64,000 nucleotides of DNA from Pseudomonas sp. A34-9. Lineage in GTDB: Bacteria; Pseudomonadota; Gammaproteobacteria; Pseudomonadales; Pseudomonadaceae. The notes under the pieces were generated by a model. It had not been told where the DNA came from. It did no database searches and worked only from the letters and a program-made list of their open reading frames with translations. The stretch covers positions 4,986,501 to 5,050,500 of the forward strand of contig NZ_CP119967.1 in assembly GCF_029543085.1 (NCBI RefSeq), read 5' to 3'. Shown in pieces: positions 29,540-42,430 of this stretch (its first letter is position 1; the number at the start of each line of letters is the position of its first letter). The position numbers and the translations under genes were made by a program.

Positions 29540-30187
29540 TCAGCGCCCCGGCTCGTCATTCCATAGATATTTATGCAACTGCAATTGCAACCGCACCGGC
29601 AGGTTGTCCGCCACCACCCAGTCCGCCAGATCCCGAGCATTGAGATCATGGTGACTTGGGGAAAACAGCACTTCGCCGGCACGCCGATCGAGACCGTACT
29701 GAATCAGTTTGGAGACGGCCCAGTCATAGTCGTCGCGCGAGCAGATGACAAACTTCACCTGATCGTTAGGCGTCAGCAGTTCGATGTTCTCGTAACGGTT
29801 GCGATGGGCTTCTTTCGAATCCGGCGTCTTCAGGTCGACAACGCGACTGACGCGCGGATCGACAGCCGAGACGTCGAGGGCGCCGCTGGTTTCCAGCGAG
29901 ACCTCGTAACCGGCATCACACAACTGTTTGAGCAAAGGAATGGCATTAGGCTGTGCCAGCGGCTCACCGCCGGTGACACAGACGTAGCGCGGACGGAATC
30001 CGGCCACTTGCTCGAGGATGTCGTCGAGGGTGCGCACGGTACCGCCACTGAAGGCATAGGCGCTGTCGCAGTATTGGCAACGCAATGGGCAACCGGTCAG
30101 GCGCACAAAAACCGTGGGCAGCCCGGCAGTCCGCGTTTCCCCCTGCAACGAGTAGAAAACTTCGGTGATTCTCAATGTGTCTTGCAT
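29540..30187 (-). CDS. queE: 7-carboxy-7-deazaguanine synthase
   Basis: 215 residues from ATG 30187 ([17 protein letters not shown], the usual Pseudomonas start); a GTG nine bases earlier is possible. The radical-SAM motif is CPLRCQYC (CX3CX2C, about residues 32-39). The enzyme contracts carboxytetrahydropterin to the deazaguanine ring. Operon with queC. Confidence 0.96.
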   Translation of the reverse strand: MQDTLRITEVFYSLQGETRTAGLPTVFVRLTGCPLRCQYCDSAYAFSGGTVRTLDDILEQVAGFRPRYVCVTGGEPLAQPNAIPLLKQLCDAGYEVSLETSGALDVSAVDPRVSRVVDLKTPDSKEAHRNRYENIELLTPNDQVKFVICSRDDYDWAVSKLIQYGLDRRAGEVLFSPSHHDLNARDLADWVVADNLPVRLQLQLHKYLWNDEPGR

Positions 30188-30305
30188 AGTCGCCACGGGC
30201 GTAACAGCTAAACAGGCTGTCCGCCTCCGTCAGGCACTTCAGGCAATCGCGCCAACGCGCGGACCACAAGAAGCGTGTTTCAGAAAAAGGGCGTGAATTC
30301 TAACG

Positions 30306-30331
30306 AAAAAACCCGCGACAAGCGCGGGTTT
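30306..30331 (-). terminator. Terminator of the tol-pal operon
   Basis: On the minus strand AACCCGCG-CTTGT-CGCGGGTT is followed by TTTT; it lies 22 bases after the cpoB stop codon. Confidence 0.93.
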
Positions 30332-30353
30332 CTTCCAAACGGGTCAAGCTTGC

Positions 30354-31187
30354 TTACATGCGTTGCAGATCGCGTTGAGCCAACTGAGCAGCCGAGGTAC
30401 CCGGATATTGGGCCACGACCTGCTGCAGAATGCCTTTGACCTTGTCGGTATGACCCAGGCGGCGCTCTACATCAGCCAGCTTGTACAGCGAATCCGGCAC
30501 TTTGGCGTGCTTTGGATACAGTTGCGAAACCTTGGCGAAAGCCTGACCTGCACCTTGCAGATCGCCTTTGGCCAGATTCACTTCACCCAACCAGTACTGG
30601 GCGTTGCCCGCGTATTGGCTGTTCGGGTATTTGCGCAGGAAAGCGGCAAAAGCCTGGCTGGCCTTGTCGAAATCCTTGGCTTTGATCAGGTCAAAAGCGG
30701 CATCGTAATACAGCTTTTCCTTGGCCGGATCACCCGGTTCACTGCTTGCAGCAGGTGCCTGGGCAGCAGCCCCGGCGCCAGCGGCAGCACCGGCAGCAGC
30801 ACTTGCATCGCCACCGGCAGAAGAATTCTCAGGAGTCGCGGCAGGTGCAGCACCGGATCCTATGCGCCGATCAAGATCCTGGTATCGCTCCAGGGATTCT
30901 TGCTTCATGCGCGCAACCTGATTCTGCAGTTCTTCAATCACACCTTGCTGGCGCGATATCTGATCCTGCATTTGTTGCAGTTGGTTGAACAGCATGCCTT
31001 GTGCCGAGGCAGGGGCCGAAGCCGCTCCCCCGGCATAGGCGCCGTTCGTACCGTAACCTGCAGGCGGATAACTGCTCCCGCTATTGTTATAACCGGAGTT
31101 GTCATCGACCACAGGAACCGCAGCCCACGCCGCAAGCGGCGCAAGGCTGAGAGCCAGAACAGTTACAGCACGACGGCACGTTCGCAT
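30354..31187 (-). CDS. cpoB: Cell division coordinator CpoB (YbgF)
   Basis: 277 residues. Signal peptide to about residue 22 (LAPLAAWA-A), a coiled-coil trimerisation region about 60-105 (MLFNQLQQMQDQISRQQGVI), an Ala/Ser-rich linker about 110-150, and a TPR domain to the end (YDAAFDLIKAKDFDKASQAF). The periplasmic protein links Tol-Pal constriction to peptidoglycan synthesis. Six bases after pal. Confidence 0.95.
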   Translation of the reverse strand: MRTCRRAVTVLALSLAPLAAWAAVPVVDDNSGYNNSGSSYPPAGYGTNGAYAGGAASAPASAQGMLFNQLQQMQDQISRQQGVIEELQNQVARMKQESLERYQDLDRRIGSGAAPAATPENSSAGGDASAAAGAAAGAGAAAQAPAASSEPGDPAKEKLYYDAAFDLIKAKDFDKASQAFAAFLRKYPNSQYAGNAQYWLGEVNLAKGDLQGAGQAFAKVSQLYPKHAKVPDSLYKLADVERRLGHTDKVKGILQQVVAQYPGTSAAQLAQRDLQRM

Positions 31188-31193
31188 ATCGAA

Positions 31194-31691
31194 TTACTTA
31201 CGCAGTTCGACGCGACGGTTTTGAGCCCAGGACTGCTCGTCGTTGCCGGTAGCAACTGGACGCTCTTCGCCGTAGGAAACCAGTTCCAGCTGAGCTGGGG
31301 AAACACCTTGCAGTACCAGGTAGCGTTGAACGGCTTTCGCACGACGCTCGCCCAGTGCCATGTTGTACTCACGAGTACCACGTTCGTCGGTGTTGCCTTC
31401 CAGAACAACGCGAGCGCCGTTTGCTTTCAGGTCTTTGGCGTGAACGTCCAGAGCGCGCATGGCTTCTGGCTTCAGGTCCGAGCTGTCGTATTCGAAGTAG
31501 AAGGTGGTGATTGCGCGCAGAGCAGCTTCTTCGCTCAGGGAACCGTCAACGGCACCGGTGTTTGCGCCGTAACCAGCGTTTGGATCAACAGCGCCTTCAC
31601 CGGCGTTGTCGCCGCCTTTGGACGAGCAACCTACAGCTACAGCCATGGCCAGAGCCAGCGCAGCAAATTTACCAAACTTCAGCATTTCCAT
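31194..31691 (-). CDS. pal: Peptidoglycan-associated lipoprotein Pal (OprL)
   Basis: 165 residues. Lipobox AVGC puts the lipidated cysteine at residue 22. The OmpA-like peptidoglycan-binding domain covers about 60-165 ([22 protein letters not shown]). Anchored in the outer membrane, it binds peptidoglycan and TolB. A strong AGGAG (minus strand) precedes the ATG, as fits a very abundant protein. Confidence 0.97.
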   Translation of the reverse strand: MEMLKFGKFAALALAMAVAVGCSSKGGDNAGEGAVDPNAGYGANTGAVDGSLSEEAALRAITTFYFEYDSSDLKPEAMRALDVHAKDLKANGARVVLEGNTDERGTREYNMALGERRAKAVQRYLVLQGVSPAQLELVSYGEERPVATGNDEQSWAQNRRVELRK

Positions 31692-31743
31692 CGTGAAACT
31701 CCTAATGAACCCCAGTGTGTTAAGTAAAACGTGTAGCGCCCGC

Positions 31744-33045
31744 TCACTTCAGGTAAGGGGACCAGGACGGTTCTCTGACTTCGCCTTGAGCGGTAGGAAG
31801 CGGGAGCCTAACGCGTCCATTAATGGACACGAGCATCAAGACTCCCCGGCCCTGTTGGCGGGTGGCGTAGATTACCATGGTGCCGTTGGGCGCAACAGTA
31901 GGTGACTCGTCCAGAGTGCTATCAGTGAGGATCTTTACACTACCTCGCTGCAGATCCTGAGCTGCCACCTTGAAATTGGTGAAGCCATCCTGACGATGGA
32001 TCATCACCAAAGTCTTTTCATCAGCCGAAAGTTTAGGGTTGGCGTTGTAGTTACCCACAAACGTCACACGCTCGGCACCACCGCCACTGGCGCTGGTTTT
32101 ATAGATCTGAGGCTTGCCGCCGCGGTCCGAGGTGAAGTAGATGGTGGAACCATCCTTGCCCCAGTACGGTTCGGTGTTGATACCAGGACCTGCGGTTACG
32201 CGGGTGATCTGACGCGAGGCCAGGTTCATCACGTAGATGTCCGGGTTACCGTCTTTGGACAGTACGAACGCCAGGCGATCACCATTCGGCGACCAGGCTG
32301 GCGCACCGTTCAGGCCTTCGAAGTTGGTGATCTGCTCACGGCGACCGGTGTCGATGTTCTGCATGAAGATGCGCGGACGCTTCTGCTCGAACGACACGTA
32401 GGCGATGCGTTTGCCATCCGGTGCGAAGCGCGGCGACAGAATCGGCTCACGCGATTGCAACAGTGTCACGGCGCGAGCACCGTCGTAGTCCGAACGCTGC
32501 AGGGTGTAACGGGTGTTCTTCTCGGAGAAGCGCTCAGCCGTCACGTACAGCAGACGCGTCGAGAACGCACCTTCAATACCGGTCAGTTTCTGGAACGACT
32601 GGTCGGAGATGAAGTGCGCCATGTCGCGCAATTGCTCGGTGGTACCGGAAACACTGCCGTCTGCCACTTTTTGCTCGGTGGCCACGTTGAACAGTGCCCA
32701 CTGCACCTGCAGGCGACCGCCCGCTGGCGCAATGCTGCCGACCATCATGTATTGAGCACCCACCGCCTTCCAGTCACGGAAGATGATTTCGCTCGGCTGG
32801 CTTGGCTGGCTGATCATGTTTTGCTTTGGAATCGGCGAGTAGTAGCCCGAGTTGCGCAAATCGTTACCAATGATTTCAGCCATGTCGTCCGGCAACACGG
32901 CACCGCCCTGCATGCCGAACGGTACAACGGCGATCGGAGTTGCCCGATCGCTGCCGCTGGTGACCAGAATGTTCTTTTCATCTGCCATCGCGATCCCTGC
33001 CATGCAGCAGATCACGACCAGCATTCCTCGAAGAAGGTTTCTCAC
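31744..33045 (-). CDS. tolB: Tol-Pal translocation protein TolB
   Basis: 433 residues. Signal peptide to about 21, N-terminal alpha/beta domain to about 160, then a six-bladed propeller with repeated [14 protein letters not shown] / [16 protein letters not shown] motifs. The periplasmic protein connects Pal with TolA. Its ATG overlaps the tolA stop codon (ATGA), showing translational coupling. Confidence 0.97.
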   Translation of the reverse strand: MRNLLRGMLVVICCMAGIAMADEKNILVTSGSDRATPIAVVPFGMQGGAVLPDDMAEIIGNDLRNSGYYSPIPKQNMISQPSQPSEIIFRDWKAVGAQYMMVGSIAPAGGRLQVQWALFNVATEQKVADGSVSGTTEQLRDMAHFISDQSFQKLTGIEGAFSTRLLYVTAERFSEKNTRYTLQRSDYDGARAVTLLQSREPILSPRFAPDGKRIAYVSFEQKRPRIFMQNIDTGRREQITNFEGLNGAPAWSPNGDRLAFVLSKDGNPDIYVMNLASRQITRVTAGPGINTEPYWGKDGSTIYFTSDRGGKPQIYKTSASGGGAERVTFVGNYNANPKLSADEKTLVMIHRQDGFTNFKVAAQDLQRGSVKILTDSTLDESPTVAPNGTMVIYATRQQGRGVLMLVSINGRVRLPLPTAQGEVREPSWSPYLK

Positions 33046-34106
33046 AAGGCTAGATCCTCAGGTGTGAATGTCATCTTGAATGAACGATACGGAGCGAAAT
33101 CGCTCGGCTTCATTCCCTGCATTTCTGTCAAACGTCCAATATTTTTGACCGCTGCCACTGCCGAAGCATCGAACGGACCGTCGCCACTGGACTTGGCCAC
33201 GCTGACCGAAGTTACCGTACCGTCCGGCAACATGCCGATCTGCAACACAACCGTCATGCCTTTGCGTGCCGAAGGTGGACGCGCCCAGCCTTCTGCAGCT
33301 CGTGCACGAATCAGGTCATCGAAACTGCCCGCGACTTCGTCGCCCTGCTCATCGGCCAAGGCCTGCTGACGCTGCGGCGTATCGGAAAGCAAATCGGCCA
33401 AGGCCTGAGCCTTTTTGTCTTCGGTCGATTTACGTGCTGCATCCTGCGCTTTCTTCTTCGCAGCATCGGCAGCAGCTTTCTTCTTCGCTTCATCGGCGAT
33501 TTTCTTCTTCGCCTCTTCAGCTTCAGCTTTCTTCTTGGCGTCTTCGGCGGCTTTCTTCTTCGCGTCTTCGACGATCTTCTTCTTGGCTTCTTCAGCGGCT
33601 TCTTTCTTGGCCTCTTCCTTAGCCTCTTCTTCAGCCTTCTTCTTGGCTATATCAGCCAATTGTTTCTCTTCGGCCTTCTTGGCTTCGGCTTTCTTCGCGT
33701 CGTCAGCTTTCTTGGCGTCATCCGCCTTTTTAGCTTCATCCGCTTTTTTCGCCTCATCGGCCTTCTTGGCTTCCTCGGCCTTTTGAGCCGCTTCTTCTTT
33801 CTTTTGTTCCGCAGCCTTCACCGCTTCCTGCTCGACCTTCTTCTGTTCCATCTGCTCGACTTCAGTCTGGCGCGCGGCGGATTTCTTCGCCTCACCCGCA
33901 ATCTTCTGATTGGTCTGGGTGGTTGCCTGACTTTTCGATTTCAGTTGGTACAGGGTCGCCTGGACAATCGGTTTGGCCGGCGGCAGCTCTGGTGTGAAGG
34001 CAAAACTGACGAACAGCATGCCGAACACCAGCACGTGCAGGACAATTGCCAGAACACTAGGCCAGAAGTAGCTTTCCGAGGCGGACGGCTCTCGCTGTTG
34101 CTGCAT
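33042..34106 (-). CDS. tolA: Cell envelope integrity protein TolA
   Basis: 354 residues. One N-terminal membrane helix (about 14-34), a long Ala/Lys/Glu-rich helical domain (about 60-240) with many [13 protein letters not shown] repeats, and a C-terminal domain (about 265-354) that meets TolB. It spans the periplasm and passes proton-motive force from TolQR to the outer membrane. Overlaps tolR by one base and tolB by four. Confidence 0.96.
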   Translation of the reverse strand: MQQQREPSASESYFWPSVLAIVLHVLVFGMLFVSFAFTPELPPAKPIVQATLYQLKSKSQATTQTNQKIAGEAKKSAARQTEVEQMEQKKVEQEAVKAAEQKKEEAAQKAEEAKKADEAKKADEAKKADDAKKADDAKKAEAKKAEEKQLADIAKKKAEEEAKEEAKKEAAEEAKKKIVEDAKKKAAEDAKKKAEAEEAKKKIADEAKKKAAADAAKKKAQDAARKSTEDKKAQALADLLSDTPQRQQALADEQGDEVAGSFDDLIRARAAEGWARPPSARKGMTVVLQIGMLPDGTVTSVSVAKSSGDGPFDASAVAAVKNIGRLTEMQGMKPSDFAPYRSFKMTFTPEDLAL

Positions 34107-34567
34107 CAGGGGGCCTCGGTAATCAAACCAACATTACCGACCCCGGCTTTCTGCAACCCGCCCATGGCGCCCATGACGGAACCATAGTCGACGGTCTTGT
34201 CACCGCGGATGAAAACCTGGGTACGCTTGCCGCCTTCGGTGCCGGCACGAATGATCTTGGTCACCGCGTCGGTCATTTGCGGCAGGGTCATGGCCCTGTC
34301 CTGTTGCTTCTCGGTGTCGACTTCGCTGCCAAGGTTCCAGTAGTAGGTCTTGTCAGCCTTGATCGAAATGGTCAGGACCTGCGTGTTGTTGTCCTGCGGC
34401 AAGGCTTCGCTGGAAACCTTGGGCAGATCAACTTTCACGCCCTGATTGAGCATCGGCGCGGTCACCATGAAGATGACCAGCAGTACCAACATCACGTCGA
34501 TGTAAGGCACCACGTTCATCTCGGCGACCGGCTTGCGCTTTTTGCGAGCTCGAGCGATTAAAGCCAT
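34106..34567 (-). CDS. tolR: Tol-Pal motor subunit TolR
   Basis: 153 residues. Single membrane helix YIDVMLVLLVIFMVTAP (about 22-38) with the proton-path aspartate Asp24, then a periplasmic ExbD-like domain. Forms the stator with TolQ. Fourteen bases after tolQ. Confidence 0.97.
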   Translation of the reverse strand: MALIARARKKRKPVAEMNVVPYIDVMLVLLVIFMVTAPMLNQGVKVDLPKVSSEALPQDNNTQVLTISIKADKTYYWNLGSEVDTEKQQDRAMTLPQMTDAVTKIIRAGTEGGKRTQVFIRGDKTVDYGSVMGAMGGLQKAGVGNVGLITEAP

Positions 34568-34581
34568 TGGAAATTACCTGC

Positions 34582-35277
34582 TTATTCTTCGCTGGTGTGC
34601 ACTTTGCGGTGCAGGATCGCCTGGAATTCATCGGCGAAGGTGTAGTAGCGGCTCAGCAAGGTTTCGCTGCGGGCAGAGAAACGGTTGTAAGCGATAACTG
34701 CCGGGATTGCCGCGAACAGACCAATCGCGGTGGCGATCAGGGCTTCGGCGATACCCGGGGCCACAGTGGCCAGTGTCGCTTGCTGGGCGCTGGCCAGACC
34801 GCGGAAGGAGTTCATGATGCCCCACACGGTACCGAACAGACCGATGTACGGGCTGACCGAACCCACGGTGGCGAGGAACGGCAGGCTCTGCTCCAGCTTC
34901 TCTTCTTCGCGGGAAATGGCGACGCGCATGGCACGGGCCACGCCTTCCATCACCGCTTCAGGGTCGACGCCTGGCTGCTGACGCAGACGGGAGAATTCCT
35001 TGAAGCCGGCACGGAAGATCTGCTCCACGCCCGAATCCGGATCCGGGTTGCTGCCCGCCTGACGGTACAGCTTGGACAGGTCGATACCCGACCAGAAGCG
35101 CTCTTCGAAGCTCTCCAGGGCGCGTCGACCGGCGCGCAGCAGATTGCTGCGCTGAAAGATCATGATCCATGAGGTCACCGATGCGGCCACCAGGGTCAAC
35201 ATTACCAACTGCACCACGATGCTGGCATTGCTGACCAGGCTCCACATGGAGGAATGGTCGACGACGTTAGCTTCCAC
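34582..35277 (-). CDS. tolQ: Tol-Pal motor subunit TolQ
   Basis: 231 residues, MotA/TolQ/ExbB family, three membrane helices (about 15-38, 133-155, 170-195; [13 protein letters not shown] is the conserved helix 2 motif). Inner-membrane proton channel part. Its start overlaps the end of ybgC by 11 bases. Confidence 0.97.
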   Translation of the reverse strand: MEANVVDHSSMWSLVSNASIVVQLVMLTLVAASVTSWIMIFQRSNLLRAGRRALESFEERFWSGIDLSKLYRQAGSNPDPDSGVEQIFRAGFKEFSRLRQQPGVDPEAVMEGVARAMRVAISREEEKLEQSLPFLATVGSVSPYIGLFGTVWGIMNSFRGLASAQQATLATVAPGIAEALIATAIGLFAAIPAVIAYNRFSARSETLLSRYYTFADEFQAILHRKVHTSEE

Positions 35278-35734
35278 GCTTTATCTCCTGCTTTGAGTGT
35301 GTACCCGGGCCGACCGCGTCGGCGAAGGCCGCACGCAAGTCTTCGGGAAGGGCCCGGGGTTTCAAACTGTTAGTGCGCACACAGGCCACCAAAAACTGCC
35401 CCTCACAGAGCAGCACATTATCCGTTGCCCGCCTGACCTGCTGCTTGAAACGCAGGCTGACCCGGTTCAATTCGATTACATCAGCGCTTACCAGCAGTTC
35501 GTCGTCCAGTCGCGCCGGCGCGTGATAGCGCGCTTCGCTGGAGTGCACGACAAACAACAGGTCCTCCCCTGCCAGCTGCGATTGGGCAAAGCCCAGCTCG
35601 CGAAGCCGCTCGGTTCGAGCCCGTTCCATAAACTTGAGGTAATTAACGTAATACACGATGCCGCCCGCATCGGTGTCCTCGTAATAAACGCGACAACGAT
35701 GTGCGAACGGCTCAAGCCCGTTTTGCGCGCGCAT
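35267..35734 (-). CDS. ybgC: Tol-Pal-associated acyl-CoA thioesterase YbgC
   Basis: 155 residues, 4HBT hot-dog fold. The motif [20 protein letters not shown] holds the catalytic aspartate; the histidine seen in E. coli (VYH) is tyrosine here, a substitution I recall as normal for Pseudomonas. It hydrolyses acyl-CoA thioesters. First gene of the tol-pal operon. Confidence 0.94.
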   Translation of the reverse strand: MRAQNGLEPFAHRCRVYYEDTDAGGIVYYVNYLKFMERARTERLRELGFAQSQLAGEDLLFVVHSSEARYHAPARLDDELLVSADVIELNRVSLRFKQQVRRATDNVLLCEGQFLVACVRTNSLKPRALPEDLRAAFADAVGPGTHSKQEIKRGS

Positions 35735-35861
35735 ACTCTAGTGCTTACTCCTCAGGTTGCCAATCCGGCCAGGCAACTGTTTTTCATGGTTTCAGGGCAT
35801 TACGGCAAAAGTACTGTCCTCTGACCGTACAAACCCTGAATAAATCGACAACAAATGTGTA

Positions 35862-36923
35862 TTAGTCGTCCACAGCATCAAGAAACTCGTCTGCCACGGG
35901 CATTTCGCCCATTCGTGACGGAATGTTTAAACCGAAGTGCAGATACGCATGCCGCGTCACCACCCTGCCCCGTGGCGTGCGCATGATGTAACCCTGCTGG
36001 ATCAGGTACGGCTCCAGCACATCCTCAATCGTGTGGCGCTCTTCGCTGATCGCCGCGGCGAGACTGTCGATGCCGACCGGACCACCATCGAACTTCTCGA
36101 TCATGGTCAGCAGCAGACGTCGGTCCTGATGATCAAAACCGTGTTCGTCGACATCCAGCAGGTTCAACGCCAGGTCCGCCACCGCTTTGGTGATATGGCC
36201 TTTGGCACGGACCTCGGCGAAATCGCGCACCCGGCGCAGCAGACGATTGGCGATCCGCGGCGTACCACGGGCGCGACGCGCGATCTCGAACGAACCTTCC
36301 GGATCCAGTGGCAGACCGAGAATCGCCGCCGAACGGCTGACAATCGTCGCCAGGTCAGCCGTGCTGTAGAACTCAAGACGCTGGACGATACCGAAGCGGT
36401 CACGCAACGGGTTGGTCAGCATGCCGGCGCGAGTGGTGGCGCCAACCAGCGTGAACGGTGGCAGATCAAGCTTGATCGAGCGCGCTGCCGGCCCTTCGCC
36501 AATCATGATGTCGAGCTGGAAATCTTCCATCGCCGGGTACAGCACTTCTTCAACGATCGGCGACAGACGATGGATTTCGTCGATGAATAGCACATCGTGC
36601 GGTTCAAGATTGGTCAGCAACGCGGCCAGATCACCCGGACGCTCCAGCACCGGGCCGGACGTGCTCTTGATCGACACGCCCATTTCCTGGGCGATGATGT
36701 TGGCCAGCGTGGTCTTGCCCAGACCCGGCGGGCCGAAGATCAGCGTGTGATCGAGGGATTCGCTTCGGCCACGGGCGGCCTGGATGAACAGCTCCATCTG
36801 CTCGCGCACGGTCGGCTGGCCGATATAGTCGGCCAGACTGACCGGGCGAATGGCCCGGTCCTGGACTTCTTCGCGCTCACGCGGGCTGTGCGCGGCGGTG
36901 ATCAGACGATCAGCTTCAATCAC
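35862..36923 (-). CDS. ruvB: Holliday junction branch migration ATPase RuvB
   Basis: 353 residues. AAA+ ATPase: Walker [10 protein letters not shown] (about 65-73), Walker B FIDEIHRL (about 117-124), sensor 1 VGATTRAG (about 165), C-terminal winged helix with PRGR. Works as a hexamer with RuvA to drive branch migration. Starts directly after the ruvA stop. Confidence 0.98.
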   Translation of the reverse strand: MIEADRLITAAHSPREREEVQDRAIRPVSLADYIGQPTVREQMELFIQAARGRSESLDHTLIFGPPGLGKTTLANIIAQEMGVSIKSTSGPVLERPGDLAALLTNLEPHDVLFIDEIHRLSPIVEEVLYPAMEDFQLDIMIGEGPAARSIKLDLPPFTLVGATTRAGMLTNPLRDRFGIVQRLEFYSTADLATIVSRSAAILGLPLDPEGSFEIARRARGTPRIANRLLRRVRDFAEVRAKGHITKAVADLALNLLDVDEHGFDHQDRRLLLTMIEKFDGGPVGIDSLAAAISEERHTIEDVLEPYLIQQGYIMRTPRGRVVTRHAYLHFGLNIPSRMGEMPVADEFLDAVDD

Positions 36924-37532
36924 TTAAATCATTCCCTTCAGGGCACGGCGGATCAGGTCTTCACTGCTCAAATTCTTATCCTTGATGGCGGTAATCGCCT
37001 TGCTCGCTTCCTGTGGTTTGTAACCCAGGGAGATCAGTGCGCTGACCGCATCGTTCTCGGCGGTGTTGACCGGCGCCGGGCCATCAGGCTGATTCGGCAC
37101 CAGCGCAAACATCGCCGGCGAAGTTTCCCAAGCCTTGAAGCGGTCTTTCAACTCAACCAGCAAGCGCTCTGCGGTTTTCTTGCCGACTCCCGGCACCTTG
37201 GTCAGCGCCGAGGTGTCTTGCGACTGCACACAGCGGATCAGCTCGTCGACTTCCAGGCTCGACATCAACGCCAAGGCCAATTTAGGCCCGACACCATTAA
37301 GACGGATCAACTCGCGAAAAAAGTCTCGCTCCCGCTTGCCGGCAAAACCATAGAGTAACTGCGCGTCTTCGCGTACGACCAAATGGGTGTGCAGGGTCAG
37401 CGGTTCACCGACCGACGGCAGACGATAAAGGGTGGTCATGGGCACTTCCAGCTCATACCCGAGGCCGTTTACATCGAGAATCAGGTGCGGCGGCTGTTTC
37501 TCAGCCAGGGTGCCGCGCAAGCGTCCAATCAC
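36924..37532 (-). CDS. ruvA: Holliday junction DNA-binding protein RuvA
   Basis: 202 residues: OB domain (MIGRLRGTL), two HhH motifs ([13 protein letters not shown] about 74-86; [13 protein letters not shown] about 109-121), flexible linker and C-terminal domain III that meets RuvB. Middle gene of ruvCAB. Confidence 0.98.
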   Translation of the reverse strand: MIGRLRGTLAEKQPPHLILDVNGLGYELEVPMTTLYRLPSVGEPLTLHTHLVVREDAQLLYGFAGKRERDFFRELIRLNGVGPKLALALMSSLEVDELIRCVQSQDTSALTKVPGVGKKTAERLLVELKDRFKAWETSPAMFALVPNQPDGPAPVNTAENDAVSALISLGYKPQEASKAITAIKDKNLSSEDLIRRALKGMI

Positions 37533-37647
37533 GTTTCAGATCCTTGAGCGTTGGCCAGCCGTGGGCTGGCGACTGTCGAAAGGCGAATTTCGCGCCGACG
37601 ACTCAGGCACAGGAAATCCGCTTTCAAGAAAATTGATGCTGATGCTA

Positions 37648-38175
37648 TCAGAGACGCAGGCGCCCGCCACGACTGCGTGCCGTTCCCAAGCCGTGCGGCA
37701 ACAGACTGGAGCGTGTGTGTGCGTGACAAATGGCGATAGCGAGGGCATCCGAGGCATCGATTTGCGGTTTGCTGGTGAGCTTGAGCATGTGCATGACCAT
37801 CATCTGCACTTGTTCTTTATTGGCGGCGCCGGTACCCACCACGGCCTGTTTGACCTGAGTGGCGGTGTACTCGGCAATCTCCAGGCATTCTTCAGCGCCG
37901 GCGACAATCGCCGCGCCGCGCGCCTGCCCGAGCTTGAGCGCCGAGTCGGCATTTTTCGCCATGAAGACTTTTTCGATACCCATGGTCACCGGGCCGTAAG
38001 TCTGAATGATTTCGCGCACGCCGCGATAAACGATTTGCAGACGCTCGTGTAGCTCGCCAGCACCCGTGCGAATACAGCCTGAAGCCACGTAGATGCAGCC
38101 ACCCCGCCCGGTATCACGAACAATTCCGTAACCGGTAATGCGCGAACCGGGGTCGATACCAAGAATTAAAGTCAT
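37648..38175 (-). CDS. ruvC: Crossover junction endodeoxyribonuclease RuvC
   Basis: 175 residues, RNase H-like fold. Begins [17 protein letters not shown] with catalytic Asp8; MGIEKVF holds Glu68; [14 protein letters not shown] near 139-152 holds the other acids. It cuts Holliday junctions. 115 bp upstream of ruvA on the same strand. Confidence 0.97.
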   Translation of the reverse strand: MTLILGIDPGSRITGYGIVRDTGRGGCIYVASGCIRTGAGELHERLQIVYRGVREIIQTYGPVTMGIEKVFMAKNADSALKLGQARGAAIVAGAEECLEIAEYTATQVKQAVVGTGAANKEQVQMMVMHMLKLTSKPQIDASDALAIAICHAHTRSSLLPHGLGTARSRGGRLRL

Positions 38176-38211
38176 AACGCCTGCAGAAATTGGTGCGAAA
38201 GCTGAGGGTAC

Positions 38212-38287
38212 AGGGAGGAGCTGCCGAAGGCTGCGATCTTTTGCTCTTTTAAAAACACAAAGATCGCAGCCTTCGACAGCCCCTACA
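38212..38287. repeat. REP-type palindrome, family A (copy 6, diverged)
   Basis: AGGGAGGAGCTGCCGAAGGC... with right arm ...CCTTCGACAGCCCCTACAGG; several mismatches compared with the other copies. Between pmpR and ruvC. Confidence 0.85.
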
Positions 38288-38331
38288 GGTGAAGTGTAGA
38301 GCCAGCAAAAACTGCGACCTTTCTATTTGCA

Positions 38332-39078
38332 TCAACCGAGCTGGGCGGCCACGTCTTCTGGAATGTCCGCGTTGGAGTAAACGTTCTGCACGTCATCCAG
38401 ATCCTCAAGCATGTCGATCAGCTTGAGCACCTTCTCCGCACCTTCCAGATCCAGTTCGGCGCTGGTGGTCGGCTGCATGACGATTTCCGCGTCATCGCCT
38501 TTGAAACCGGCAGCTTCCAGCGCGTTACGCACCGCGTAGAAACTGGTGAACGAGGTAAACACGTCAATCGAACCATCTTCATGGCTGACCACGTCGTCGG
38601 CGTCGGCTTCCAGCGCCGCTTCGGTCAGTGCATCTTCATCGACGCCCGGCGCGAAGCTGATCTGGCCCTTGCGTTCGAACAGGTACGCCACCGAACCATC
38701 GGTGCCGAGGTTCCCGCCACACTTGCTGAACGCATGACGAACGGCTGCCGCCGTGCGGTTGCGATTGTCGGTCATGCACTCGACCATCACCGCGACACCA
38801 CCCGGGCCGTAACCTTCGTAGGTCAGCTCTTCAACGTTGTCCGCTTCGGTGGCACCGGCGCCACGCGCGACGGCGCGGTCGATGATGTCGCGGCTCATGT
38901 TGGCGCTCAGCGCCTTGTCCAGCGCCAGACGCAGACGCGGGTTGGAGCCGGGATCACCGCCGCCCTGACGGGCCGCAACGGTCAGTTCGCGAATCCACTT
39001 GGTGAAGATCTTGCCTCTCTTGGCATCCTGACGTTCTTTGCGGTGCTTGATGTTCGCCCACTTGGAATGACCTGCCAT
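38332..39078 (-). CDS. pmpR: YebC/PmpR family regulator (TACO1 type)
   Basis: 248 residues from ATG 39078 ([20 protein letters not shown], the family's fixed N-terminus); the longer frame to 39138 is not conserved. Ends [17 protein letters not shown]. In P. aeruginosa PmpR represses quorum-sensing genes (pqsR); YebC proteins are also linked with relief of ribosome stalling. Lies between ruvC and aspS as usual. Confidence 0.95.
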   Translation of the reverse strand: MAGHSKWANIKHRKERQDAKRGKIFTKWIRELTVAARQGGGDPGSNPRLRLALDKALSANMSRDIIDRAVARGAGATEADNVEELTYEGYGPGGVAVMVECMTDNRNRTAAAVRHAFSKCGGNLGTDGSVAYLFERKGQISFAPGVDEDALTEAALEADADDVVSHEDGSIDVFTSFTSFYAVRNALEAAGFKGDDAEIVMQPTTSAELDLEGAEKVLKLIDMLEDLDDVQNVYSNADIPEDVAAQLG

Positions 39079-39168
39079 AACTCGCTCCGAATTCTCTTTG
39101 AAACGTTGCCCGCCCTGCTCATGCAGCGGCCAGCACACAAAAAATCTCGACCTGCTCTCTATAGAAAG

Positions 39169-39196
39169 AAAAAAGGCGCATCCGAAGATGCGCCTT
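39169..39196 (-). terminator. Terminator of aspS
   Basis: On the minus strand AAGGCGCATC-TTCG-GATGCGCCTT is followed by TTTT; an 10-bp stem with a stable TTCG loop. Confidence 0.95.
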
Positions 39197-39206
39197 CAGG
39201 CCCGTC

Positions 39207-40982
<1,776 letters not shown>

Positions 40983-41081
40983 GATAATGGTTCGCTTCTC
41001 GTCATTCGATATTCGGTGGAGATTCCGCCGCACTGAAGCGGTCCGGAAACTCACGCGTGTCGTTCAACCCGGGGTTGAACC

Positions 41082-41303
41082 CTAGTCAGATTTGTCGCCA
41101 CCGGCCAGGTTCTTCTTGGCGCCGGTCTTGAAATCGGTTTCGTACCAACCGCCGCCACTGAGGCGAAAGCCTGGCATCGACAGTTGCTTCTTGAGCTCTG
41201 GCGCCTGACAGGCAGGGCAGTCGACCAGCGGTGCCTCGCTGATCTTTTGAATGGCTTCCAACTGATGACCACAGGAAGCACATTGATAATCGTACATCGG
41301 CAT
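41082..41303 (-). CDS. FmdB-type zinc ribbon protein
   Basis: 73 residues. MPMYDYQCASCGHQLEAI with a second CPAC pair gives a CxxC...CxxC zinc ribbon (cysteines about 8, 11, 29, 32). Putative regulatory protein of the FmdB family, function unknown. Usual neighbour upstream of aspS, 99 bp away. Confidence 0.92.
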   Translation of the reverse strand: MPMYDYQCASCGHQLEAIQKISEAPLVDCPACQAPELKKQLSMPGFRLSGGGWYETDFKTGAKKNLAGGDKSD

Positions 41304-41379
41304 GGGGGGTGTCTCGGCGATCAGATTGCCACCGCGCGCAGGGCTTTGCGGCGAAAGAGCGGGATTATATCGATTAAAT

Positions 41380-41413
41380 GCGGCCTGTGCAGCCGTAAGA
41401 CTGCACAGGCCGC
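41380..41413 (-). terminator. Stem-loop after the ribbon-helix-helix gene
   Basis: GCGGCCTGTGCAG and CTGCACAGGCCGC form a perfect 13-bp stem with an 8-base loop. On the minus strand it is followed by ATTTAATC, a weak T tract. Confidence 0.7.
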
Positions 41414-41435
41414 GACCTCGTTTGCAAACGCCGTT

Positions 41436-41774
41436 TCAGAGCGATTCGGCAGGTGTAGCTTGCTTGACGCCGCTCATGACGCACACCACCCGCACCAGCG
41501 CGCTGAAATTTCTCACCCCGCCATGGCGCAGATGCACTTCACGGTCGACGTGGGACAACAGCGAACTGATCGAACAGCCGTTATCGGCAGCCATATTGCC
41601 GAGGATGTTCCAGTAGACGCGTTCCAGCCGCAGGCAGGTCGCATAACCGTTCAGACGCACGGATCGTGACGATGGCTGAACCAATGCCATGTCGAATTCG
41701 TTGACGAACGGATCGACTTTCAATTCATGTGGCAAGCCGACAATCCTGTCGCCTCGCCTGTCTCCCTCTACCAT
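41436..41774 (-). CDS. Ribbon-helix-helix domain protein (RHH_4 type)
   Basis: 112 residues from ATG 41774, chosen because AAAGGAGTG lies 8 bases upstream; an in-frame ATG at 41834 lacks a site. The C-terminal half (SVRLNGYATCLRLERVYWNI; ISSLLSHVDREVHLRHGGVRN, in part) resembles RHH_4 domain proteins, in which a short strand and two helices bind DNA or protein as a dimer. Targets unknown. Confidence 0.75.
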   Translation of the reverse strand: MVEGDRRGDRIVGLPHELKVDPFVNEFDMALVQPSSRSVRLNGYATCLRLERVYWNILGNMAADNGCSISSLLSHVDREVHLRHGGVRNFSALVRVVCVMSGVKQATPAESL

Positions 41775-41959
41775 ATCGGTGACACTCCTTTGCCATCTTT
41801 GCTTGTTTGAAAAGTCACATCCTGTGGCTTTCATAAAAGCGCAGACACAAAGTTATAGCCAGACGACTTATTGACCGACAACGTAGGATAAGCCAACGGC
41901 ACAGGTAGGAATGCGGACAACGCGCGAGCCTTGTGCTGCTGGCCCGCGCCCCCGGATTT

Positions 41960-42430
41960 TTACGCTTCCAGCAAGGCGCGCAGCATCCACGCGGTTTTCT
42001 CGTGAACCTGCATGCGCTGGGTCAACAGGTCTGCGGTCGGCTCATCGCTGACCTTGTCGAGCAACGGGAAGATGCCACGCGCCGTGCGGGTCACGGCTTC
42101 CTGGCCGTCGACCAGTTGTTTGATCATGTCTTCGGCGCTCGGCACCCCCACTTCTTCCTTGATCGAAGAAAGGCGTGCGTAGGTGGCGTAGGCGCCTGGC
42201 GCCGGAAAGCCCAAGGCGCGAATACGCTCGGCAATCAAATCAACGGCCAGCGCGAGCTCGTTGTATTGCTCTTCGAACATCAAGTGCAGCGTCCGAAACA
42301 TCGGACCGGTGACGTTCCAGTGGAAGTTGTGGGTTTTCAGATACAGCACGTAGGTGTCCGACAGCAGACGCGATAAGCCTTCGACGATGGACTTGCGGTC
42401 TTCTTCACTGATACCGATATCGATTGCCAT
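41960..42430 (-). CDS. dps: Dps family DNA-binding ferritin
   Basis: 156 residues. Ferroxidase motif [20 protein letters not shown] (about 33-52) with [19 protein letters not shown] after it (in part). The dodecamer oxidises and stores iron and protects DNA in stationary phase and under peroxide. GGGGTAAAC precedes the ATG. Divergent from the cold-shock-domain membrane gene. Confidence 0.94.
   Translation of the reverse strand: MAIDIGISEEDRKSIVEGLSRLLSDTYVLYLKTHNFHWNVTGPMFRTLHLMFEEQYNELALAVDLIAERIRALGFPAPGAYATYARLSSIKEEVGVPSAEDMIKQLVDGQEAVTRTARGIFPLLDKVSDEPTADLLTQRMQVHEKTAWMLRALLEA

Noticed and set aside
33415..33786. Plus-strand frame rich in Phe/Ala/Ser over tolA
   Set aside because: Antisense of the Lys/Ala/Glu-rich tolA repeat region.
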